Shown: positions 36,912 to 43,344 of the stretch, piece after piece
Numbering within the stretch: position 1 is the stretch's first letter
Layout: each line of letters starts with the position of its first letter
DNA from: JANRKB01 sp033763695
GTDB lineage: Bacteria; Planctomycetota; Phycisphaerae; Phycisphaerales; UBA1924
DNA: 64,000 nt
NCBI GenBank assembly: GCA_033763695.1
Contig: JANRKB010000057.1
Location: forward strand, 148,642-212,641
Reading direction: 5' to 3'
Made by a program: the position numbers and the translations under genes
The notes under the pieces: model-generated
What the model saw: the letters and a program-made list of their open reading frames with translations, nothing else
What the model was told of the DNA's origin: nothing
Databases searched by the model: none

Positions 36912-38477
36912 ATGCCACACGCTGCTCCTGCTCTTCGCCCATTCGCACGCCGATTCCTCGGCACTCTTGCCATCGTTGCTGGTTTCCTTACCTGTGGTGT
37001 CTCCCACGCCGCGCCGCCATCCATCGACGGCGACTTCTCCGAGTGGAATGCATCGACGCTTCGCGCGAGCGACCCTGCGGGTGACGCGCTCGCCGGCGTG
37101 ACGCCTCGGCTCGATGTCGTCTCGCTCCATGCCGTCGGCGAGGGCTCGGTCCTGCGCGTCATGCTTCAGTTCGCTGACGCGCTGAATCTCTCGTCTGCCG
37201 CGACGCAGTCGCCATCGCTTCGCCTTGAGATCTCTGCGCCCGCGGGTCGCAGCGTGTGGATCGACTTCCGCAATCGCAAGGCGTATCGCGACGGCAACAC
37301 GAGCGTCGTGATTCCCTGGCCGCAGATTGACTTTGTCGCTCAGCCCACGACCGCCTCGACACGCCACGAGATGCGCATCAACCTCAGCTCGATCGGCGTC
37401 ACGGCGGGCACGGCAGTCTCGGTCCAACTCACCGGTTCGGACACACTGAGCACGCCGATCAACCTGATCATGGGTCCGGCCGACACTGCGCCCACCACAC
37501 GCCGTTCTCCGGCGCGCGACGCCTGCTCGCCGCTTCGCGTTGCCAGCTTCAACACATACTTCAGCGGCCTCATCGACTCCACCCGCGTCAATCAGTTCAA
37601 GCGTCTGCTCGACGCTGTGAACGCCGACGTCTACGTCTTTCAGGAGGAGTACAACAGCAACGCGTCGCAGGTCGCGAGCGTCATGAACGCGATCGATCCG
37701 CTCGAAGATGGCCGCACGTGGACGGTGATCCGCAACGGCGAACTTGTCATCACAAGCCCCTATCCAATGCTGCCGCTGCCGACCACCAGCGGCTACTACG
37801 CCGCCGTCGTCCGCGTGCCGGGCATGGATGTTCTGCTCATGAACACCCACATGAAGTGCTGCGGCTACGCCGGCGACACCAACGACCAGCAGCGCATCAC
37901 CCAGACCCAGGGCGCGATCACGCTCTACAACAACTTTCGCGCCGGTGCAATCGGCGCAACGCTCGCACCCTATCGCACCGTGCCGATGGTCCTTGTCGGC
38001 GACTGGAATCTCGTCGGCAGCACCACGCCCGTCGATCTCTGGGCCGCCGCGTCGGGTCCGTCACTCATGCGCGCGACCATCCGCAACCTCATCGGGCAAG
38101 ACGTCGTCACCTGGTCATCCCCCGACGGCCTCGACTTCTGGCCCGGCGTCCTTGACCTGCTGATGTACTCACGCGGCAGCACATTCCTCCGCAACTCGTT
38201 CCTGCTTGATTCACGACAACTCAGCGACACTGAACTCGCGGCGCTCGGCATTCAACCCGCCGACAGCGTCGCGTCCGACCATCGCCTGCTTGTCATGGAC
38301 TTCGGCTCCTCGCCTTCGAGCGACTTGAACGCCGATGGCTTCCTCGACTTCACCGACTTTGACGACTTCGTGGGCGCATTCGAAGCGGGGAACCCCGCCG
38401 CTGATTTCAACGCGGACAGCTTCCTGGACTTCACCGACTTCGATATGTTCGTCGCAACCTTTGAGGCGGGCTGTTGA
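36912..38477 (+). CDS. exported endonuclease/exonuclease/phosphatase-fold protein with dockerin-like tail
   Basis: About 521 residues from ATG 36912, giving a signal peptide (FARRFLGTLAIVAGFLTCGVSHA); two earlier in-frame ATGs exist. An N-terminal beta domain (about 28-210: SIDGDFSEW opening) resembles CBM9-like modules. The EEP nuclease-like domain has LRVASFNTYFSG, YVFQEEYN (metal-binding Glu), NTHMKCCGYAGDTNDQQ, LVGDWNLVG (catalytic D-x-N) and SVASDHRLLVMD (catalytic DH). The last ~50 residues hold two EF-hand/dockerin-like loops (DLNADGFLDFTDFDDF and DFNADSFLDFTDFDMF), a planctomycete hallmark of surface or secreted enzymes. It probably cleaves a phosphodiester in DNA, RNA or a lipid outside the cytosol. 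It follows mutL but has its own context. Confidence 0.85.
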   Translation: MPHAAPALRPFARRFLGTLAIVAGFLTCGVSHAAPPSIDGDFSEWNASTLRASDPAGDALAGVTPRLDVVSLHAVGEGSVLRVMLQFADALNLSSAATQSPSLRLEISAPAGRSVWIDFRNRKAYRDGNTSVVIPWPQIDFVAQPTTASTRHEMRINLSSIGVTAGTAVSVQLTGSDTLSTPINLIMGPADTAPTTRRSPARDACSPLRVASFNTYFSGLIDSTRVNQFKRLLDAVNADVYVFQEEYNSNASQVASVMNAIDPLEDGRTWTVIRNGELVITSPYPMLPLPTTSGYYAAVVRVPGMDVLLMNTHMKCCGYAGDTNDQQRITQTQGAITLYNNFRAGAIGATLAPYRTVPMVLVGDWNLVGSTTPVDLWAAASGPSLMRATIRNLIGQDVVTWSSPDGLDFWPGVLDLLMYSRGSTFLRNSFLLDSRQLSDTELAALGIQPADSVASDHRLLVMDFGSSPSSDLNADGFLDFTDFDDFVGAFEAGNPAADFNADSFLDFTDFDMFVATFEAGC

Positions 38478-38489
38478 TCGCCCGACGCT

Positions 38490-39026
38490 TCACATCGCCG
38501 AAGCCAGCCCAAAGCAGCGACGCCACGCACTGACCTGGCCCAAATGCATCATCACATGGTTGTTGAGCATGAAGACGACGGCATGCCCGATCGTCGGGAA
38601 GAACTGTCGCCGCTGCTCGTCGGGATTGGCCTCCAGCAGCAGCGCATCGTTCACGCCACGCGTCGCGGCGATGACGGCTGCATATCCCTTGGTGTAGTTC
38701 GCGACGATCTCATCCATCTTCGGATAGATCCGCCCCTCGGCGTCATCCAGACAGGGCGCGCCGGCCTTGAACAGTTCGATATACGCGTCACTCATCGTGT
38801 GGGCCGCGGCGTCGAGCTTCATCATCGTCAGCACGCGTGCGGGATAGATCGAAAGATGGCCATAGACAAACGCCGGGTGATTCGTATCCACCACGAACGG
38901 CTTGCCGTCCTTGTGAAGGTGCGGCTTGCGTGCGAAGGTCTGCGCCGACACACCCACGAGCAACTTGGCGGCGAGGCCCTGCGTGCGTTCGGCGGCGTCG
39001 GCGATGATGGACGAGTACTGGCCCAT
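38490..39026 (-). CDS. DinB/YfiT-like four-helix protein
   Basis: 178 residues from ATG 39026, with AGGAG seven bases upstream (an ATG two codons earlier is too close). The helical protein has spaced His residues (THPAFVYGHLSIYP, TIGHAVVFMLNNHVMMHLGQVSAWRR), the pattern of DinB metal-binding four-helix bundles. The C-terminal HVMMHLGQVSAWRR helix is characteristic. DinB proteins serve as metal-dependent thiol S-transferases or unknown hydrolases. It is the last of three minus-strand genes (metallophosphoesterase, E1-like, DinB) with gaps of 50 and 79 bp. Confidence 0.85.
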   Translation of the reverse strand: MGQYSSIIADAAERTQGLAAKLLVGVSAQTFARKPHLHKDGKPFVVDTNHPAFVYGHLSIYPARVLTMMKLDAAAHTMSDAYIELFKAGAPCLDDAEGRIYPKMDEIVANYTKGYAAVIAATRGVNDALLLEANPDEQRRQFFPTIGHAVVFMLNNHVMMHLGQVSAWRRCFGLASAM

Positions 39027-39105
39027 GGTCATTCTCCTGAGGTTTGAATCAACAATATCGCTGGTTCGATGCACGCCGCGAGCGTCAGGTTTCCGATCTC
39101 CGCGA

Positions 39106-40185
39106 TCAGGAACCGATCAGCCGGTCGTAGAACGCCTTCGCGATGCCCGGGTCCGCCGTGCCGTGCACGATCGCACGCCCGTCGGCGAACACCGTCAATC
39201 GCAGCCCGCTCGCGGGCGTGAGACGCAGCATGAACGGGCCCGCGGCAACGACGCCCGCGCTCTGCAATCGTTTCGCGAGCACGCCAAGATCGGGTCGCAT
39301 CGCCGGCGCGGCGACCTGCACCGCGTTCTGGCCGCAGAGCGCGACCGTCGCCGGCGCATCGCTCGACTCGAGAAACTCAAAGCGTCGCTCGCCGCACGCA
39401 GGGCAGTCGAGTTGCCGCGCACGCGAAAGATCGATCTCGCGCCAGCGCATCTCCCACACGTCGATCTCGCGCAGCACGGAGCGTGCGGCGATCTCGCCCG
39501 CTGCACGCGGGTCTGTTCCGCCGCGCGAGAGCAGCACGCGCAAGACCTCCGTCGCCTGTAGGGACGCGATCAGTGTCACCGCCGGACCAAGCACCCCCGC
39601 CGTATCGCACGTTGGCTGCGACCCAGGCTCGGGCGGCTGTGGGAACACACATCGCAGGCACGGCCCCCGCCCGGGAATCACGCTCATCTGCATCGCATGC
39701 GTCGCCACCACGCCGGCATACACAAACGGCGTCGCAAACCGAATCGCCACATCATTGAGCAGGTATCGCGTGCCGAAGTTATCCGTTCCGTCGACGATCA
39801 CGTGCGGCGATTCGGGGCCGCCGATTCCCGTCAACTCCACGACGTTGCGATGGTGGACATCGGCGACGACGGCGGTCACACGCACATGCGAGTTCACCGC
39901 ATTCAGCCGCCGCTGTGCCGCTTCGGCTTTCGGCACGCCTGCCGCGGCGTCCGCCTCGGTGAACAGCACCTGCCGCTGCAGGTTCGTGAGCTCGACAATA
40001 TCGCGATCGATGATCGTGATCGCGCCGACACCGGCGCGGCACAGGAGATCCGCCGTCGCGCACCCCAGCGCCCCGCATCCGACGATCACCACGCGCGACG
40101 CGGCAAGACGCCGCTGACCGGCGTCGCCGATCATCGGGAGGCGCGTCTGTCGCGCATAGCGTGCATGTGAAGTGTCGCCGTGCAT
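39106..40185 (-). CDS. ThiF/MoeB-type E1-like adenylyltransferase
   Basis: 359 residues. RYARQTRLPMIGDAGQRRL and GCGALGCATADLLCRAGVG (nucleotide-binding) open it, followed by DRDIVELTNLQRQVLF and VDGTDNFGTRYLLND. The catalytic-Cys region reads CDTAGVLGPAVTLIASLQATE. Zinc ligands are CLRC and CPAC. The C-terminal ~95 residues are not the rhodanese domain of MoeZ but a short extra domain (SGVVAAGPFMLRLTPASGLRL) that may be a ubiquitin-like carrier fold or a pseudo-copy. Such E1 proteins adenylate the C-terminal glycine of a ThiS/MoaD-like carrier. No thiS or moaD is nearby. It is part of the minus-strand run with DinB and the metallophosphoesterase. Confidence 0.88.
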   Translation of the reverse strand: MHGDTSHARYARQTRLPMIGDAGQRRLAASRVVIVGCGALGCATADLLCRAGVGAITIIDRDIVELTNLQRQVLFTEADAAAGVPKAEAAQRRLNAVNSHVRVTAVVADVHHRNVVELTGIGGPESPHVIVDGTDNFGTRYLLNDVAIRFATPFVYAGVVATHAMQMSVIPGRGPCLRCVFPQPPEPGSQPTCDTAGVLGPAVTLIASLQATEVLRVLLSRGGTDPRAAGEIAARSVLREIDVWEMRWREIDLSRARQLDCPACGERRFEFLESSDAPATVALCGQNAVQVAAPAMRPDLGVLAKRLQSAGVVAAGPFMLRLTPASGLRLTVFADGRAIVHGTADPGIAKAFYDRLIGS

Positions 40186-40235
40186 GCAAACGACGATAGG
40201 GACGACCGCGCGTCTCCCGCTGCGTGCCAGCGATT

Positions 40236-41504
40236 TCAGGCCTGCCGCGTCAAAGTGATCTCAACAACCTCCGGCGGCACGCGGAAACGCACCGGCGTCA
40301 CCGACATGCCGACGCCGCGCGAGATCACCACAGGACACGCGGGGCCTTGCACCAACCCGCCCGCGTACTTCTGCCCGTACTGACTTGGGACGAAGCGTGC
40401 TCCCAGCCACGGCAGACGCACCTGCCCGCCGTGCGTGTGCCCCGACAGCATCAAGTCCACGCGCACCGCCGACTGCGGCAGCGGATACTCGGCGACATCC
40501 GGATTGTGCGACAGCAGCAGCCGCGGCACATCGGCAGGCACTCCATCAAGCGCGGCACGCAAATCAACACGATCGGTCCAGTAGTCGCCGACACCTGCCA
40601 CGCAGAGCGATGGTGTCCCCGAGTAGAGCTCGCTGACATGCCGCGTTCGCGCGTCAAGGTACACACGCGTGTTGTCGAGCATCCGCACACCGATCGCCTC
40701 CAGCTCGCGCCGGATGCGTGGCCCGTCGGCGTACCAATCGTGGTTGCCGAGCACGCCCAGCACCGGCACGCCTGGCAGATTCGCAATGAGCGGCGCGAAC
40801 AGCGGCACGGCCCGCGCGATGAACTCAGCCCCGCCGAAGACATAGTCCCCGGTCAAGACAACGACATCAGGCCGCAGCTCAATCGCCTTGCTGACGGCTT
40901 CGCTGATGAACGACGCGGGAATGAATCGCCCCAGGTGCGTGTCAGAGATCTGCACGAGTCTCAGGCCGTCGAGTTCGCCCGGCAGATCACGGATCGGCAC
41001 GCGATAGCGGGCAATCACGAGGTCCCACGGCGTCACAATCGTGCCAATCGCCAGCGTGCTTGTCGCCGGGCCGACGATCGCCGCCGCTGCCCCATCCACC
41101 AGAAAGCGCCGCCGCGACGGAGCGTCGGGCTTCTGATCAGCTCGCGCATCCTGGGTCGCAGTCGACTTTGCTCTTGAGCGCGTCGCGAATCGCCGCCGCA
41201 TCGTGAGAAAGACGCGACACGCGCCGACGATCGCGCCGGCAGTCAGCAGCGCAGAAAGGGCATGAATCCACAGCGACACATACGCGACGGGGCCGATGAG
41301 AAACCGCAGGAAGAAGATGACCGGCGTGCAGAGCACCCACGCGAAGGTGAGCCCCGCGCGGGCCGCCGCGCCGTCGGCGATGCCGCGAACCTCGCCGCTG
41401 ACGAGACCCGTGTGCAGCGCGAGACAGCCAAAGAGCACGCCGCTCAGAAGCAACCACCCAAGAAGCCACGTGAGAAGCCAGGGATGTCGGAGCGATTGCT
41501 TCAT
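40236..41504 (-). CDS. membrane-anchored calcineurin-type metallophosphoesterase
   Basis: 422 residues. Four hydrophobic segments lie in the N-terminal third (LLTWLLGWLLLSGVLFGCLAL, AGLTFAWVLCTPVIFFLRFLIG, VSLWIHALSALLTAGAIVGA, and about 130-165 a twin-Arg-like SRRRFLVDGAAAAI). The phosphoesterase domain begins at about 180: ISDTHLGR (D-x-H), VLTGDYVFGG (GD), LGNHDWY (GNH[DE]) and GHTHGGQ (GHxH) are all intact metal-binding motifs. It resembles YkuE/YaeI-type enzymes that dephosphorylate lipids or nucleotides at the membrane. It is the first gene of the minus-strand run with ThiF-like and DinB genes; the divergent ribosomal operon ends 190 bp away. Confidence 0.87.
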   Translation of the reverse strand: MKQSLRHPWLLTWLLGWLLLSGVLFGCLALHTGLVSGEVRGIADGAAARAGLTFAWVLCTPVIFFLRFLIGPVAYVSLWIHALSALLTAGAIVGACRVFLTMRRRFATRSRAKSTATQDARADQKPDAPSRRRFLVDGAAAAIVGPATSTLAIGTIVTPWDLVIARYRVPIRDLPGELDGLRLVQISDTHLGRFIPASFISEAVSKAIELRPDVVVLTGDYVFGGAEFIARAVPLFAPLIANLPGVPVLGVLGNHDWYADGPRIRRELEAIGVRMLDNTRVYLDARTRHVSELYSGTPSLCVAGVGDYWTDRVDLRAALDGVPADVPRLLLSHNPDVAEYPLPQSAVRVDLMLSGHTHGGQVRLPWLGARFVPSQYGQKYAGGLVQGPACPVVISRGVGMSVTPVRFRVPPEVVEITLTRQA

Positions 41505-41636
41505 CGGTGAAAATGCCGCGCGGGCGAGTGGACGAATGGACGACCGATGCGTGCGAAGACGCGTGCCGACTTCATAGTCGTACGCCCACGTGCGGCCTGC
41601 AAGTTCTGGTGAAGACGCCGCGGCGGGCGCAAACCA

Positions 41637-41664
41637 AAGAAAAACCCCGACGCGAGGTCGAGGT
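41637..41664 (-). terminator. Rho-independent terminator after rpsG
   Basis: On the minus strand ACCTCGA pairs with TCGGGGT (7 bp, one G-T) around a 7-nt loop, followed by TTTTTC. It lies 31 bp after the rpsG stop, so fusA and tufA are not transcribed with rpsL-rpsG here. Confidence 0.7.
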
Positions 41665-41694
41665 CTTGAGTAATCGACTGTGAGTTGCAGCGAC

Positions 41695-42192
41695 TCAGTT
41701 CGCGAAGTGGGCGAAGGCGCGGTTGGCTTCGGCCATCTTGTGCGTCTGCTCGCGGGTCATCATCGCCTTACCTTCGCCGCGGGCCGCGTTGTAGAGCTCG
41801 TCGGCGAGGCGCTGGGCCATCGGGCGGCCCTTCTCGCCGCGGGTCGCTTCGAGCAGCCAGCGGAAGGCCAGCGAGAGCTGACGCTTCTGATTGACCTGCA
41901 TGGGCACCTGGTAGTTCGCACCACCGATGCGCTTGGAGCGGACTTCGACGAACGGCTTGACGCGATCAAGGGCCATCTGGAAGAGCTCAAGAGCGTTCTT
42001 GGGCGCGTCCGGGCTGGTTTCCTTGGCGAGCTTGCCGTCGATGATGTCGAACGCGTCATAGACGACGCGCTGGGCGACGGACTTCTTGCCGTCGTACATG
42101 ATGCAGTTGATGAAGCGGCTCACAACCTTGTCGCCGTAGCGAGGATCGGGCTTGAGCTGCTCATTGGCGGCGGTGAATGACTTGCGACCCAT
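41695..42192 (-). CDS. rpsG: 30S ribosomal protein S7
   Basis: 165 residues from MGRKSFTAANEQLKPDPRYGDKVVSRF; the family is usually ~156. GGGAG lies about eight bases upstream. Conserved blocks are VSRFINCIMYDGKKSVAQRVVYDAFDII, NALELFQMALDRVKPFVEVRSKRIGGANYQVP, RRQLSLAFRWLL-type and RPMAQRLADELYNAARGEGKAMMTREQTHKMAEANRAFAHF. S7 nucleates the 30S head by binding 16S rRNA helices 28-30 and 41-43. It lies 161 bp after rpsL on the same strand. Downstream is a terminator and then the metallophosphoesterase, so the usual fusA-tuf partners are elsewhere. Confidence 0.96.
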   Translation of the reverse strand: MGRKSFTAANEQLKPDPRYGDKVVSRFINCIMYDGKKSVAQRVVYDAFDIIDGKLAKETSPDAPKNALELFQMALDRVKPFVEVRSKRIGGANYQVPMQVNQKRQLSLAFRWLLEATRGEKGRPMAQRLADELYNAARGEGKAMMTREQTHKMAEANRAFAHFAN

Positions 42193-42353
42193 CTCGAAAC
42201 TCCCTTGGTCGATGGCAGGAGTGCCAACGACCGTGCTGTGCACGCCGGGTTCGTTGCTCCGGCGGCGGGTGGTGGCGATCTGAGACGCGACGCGCGTCTC
42301 TCTTCACCGCGAGGGGCTGTTGGCCTCCTCGCGATTACTCGCCGTTGAATGTC

Positions 42354-42752
42354 TTACTTCTTCGCGCCGGCCTTCGCGCCGCCCTTGCCGCGCTTGGCGC
42401 CATACTTGGAGCGCCCCTGCTGGCGGCCTTCGACGCCGAGGCAGTCGAGCGTGCCGCGGACGACGTGGTAGCGCACACCGGGAAGGTCACGCACGCGGCC
42501 GCCGCGAACGAGGACGATCGAGTGCTCCTGCAGGTTGTGGCCTTCGCCGCCGATGTAGGCGGTGATTTCCTTGCCGTTGGAGAGGCGCACCTTGGCGATC
42601 TTGCGAAGCGCCGAGTTGGGCTTCTTGGGCGTCATCGTGCGGACGATCACGCACACGCCGCGCTTCTGCGGGCACTCAGCAAGGTCGCGGACCTTGGACT
42701 TGGCGGCGGAAGGGCGACGGGGCGAACGGATCAGCTGATTGATCGTGGGCAT
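42354..42752 (-). CDS. rpsL: 30S ribosomal protein S12
   Basis: 132 residues from MPTINQLIRSPRRP, the usual start. TPKKPNSALRKIAKVRLSNG contains the decoding-centre loop (Lys at the position of E. coli K43, and PNSALRK), VRGGRVRDLPGVRYHVVRG the conserved C-terminal loop (including the Pro-Gly near K88), and RSKYGAKRGKGGAKAGAKK the basic tail. The residues linked to streptomycin resistance are wild type as far as can be read. It is the first gene of the rpsL-rpsG unit. Confidence 0.97.
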   Translation of the reverse strand: MPTINQLIRSPRRPSAAKSKVRDLAECPQKRGVCVIVRTMTPKKPNSALRKIAKVRLSNGKEITAYIGGEGHNLQEHSIVLVRGGRVRDLPGVRYHVVRGTLDCLGVEGRQQGRSKYGAKRGKGGAKAGAKK

Positions 42753-42943
42753 CGGATCGTCCAGAAACACGTGCGGTTGTCCGAACAACGCGCGAGGTGC
42801 GCGCCGTCGGGGATCGCAATAGTAGCGCAGCGGTCGGGTGAGACAAGGCGCGACAGGTTCTTCCCCCCCTCTGCCCGCCGATTCATCCTGGGCCAGGCCT
42901 CTTTTGGCCCCCAATCATCCGTGCGCACGCCTAACCTCGCCCC

Positions 42944-43288
42944 ATGACCACCGCCGCGACATCCTCGGCCGCCAGCCATTCCTCCGCTGGCATCACCCTC
43001 GCCGCCTTCCAGACCCTCATCCGCGATCGCTACTTCGCGACCGACTCGGCCCGCGGCACGCCCGGCACCTTTATGTGGTTCATCGAGGAGGTCGGCGAAC
43101 TGGCCACCAGCCTGCAAGAGACCGCCCCGGGCAAGACCCCCACCGCCGAGCAACGCCACAACCTCGAAGAAGAGTTCGCCGATGTGCTGGCGTGGCTCAC
43201 CACCCTCGCCAACATCCACGGCGTGGACCTCGAGCGTGCCGTCAGCAAGTACACCGACAAGGGCCGCGTTGAAGGCGTGAAGGACTGA
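42944..43288 (+). CDS. MazG-like nucleotide pyrophosphohydrolase
   Basis: 114 residues. The all-alpha NTP-PPase core shows FMWFIEEVGELATSLQE and EEEFADVLAWLTTLANIHGVDLERA, giving the paired ExxE and ExxD metal-binding motifs (EEVGE, EEEFAD). These enzymes hydrolyse (d)NTPs to the monophosphate plus PPi, which clears aberrant nucleotides. It is half the length of full MazG, as in single-domain MazG-like proteins. It sits divergent from rpsL (191-bp gap) and convergent with gcvP, a housekeeping location with no toxin-antitoxin partner. Confidence 0.86.
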   Translation: MTTAATSSAASHSSAGITLAAFQTLIRDRYFATDSARGTPGTFMWFIEEVGELATSLQETAPGKTPTAEQRHNLEEEFADVLAWLTTLANIHGVDLERAVSKYTDKGRVEGVKD

Positions 43289-43344
43289 CGCGCCGACAGA
43301 AACGTCGACTGACGCGAGCATCACGACACTTCACACCAAGTGAT

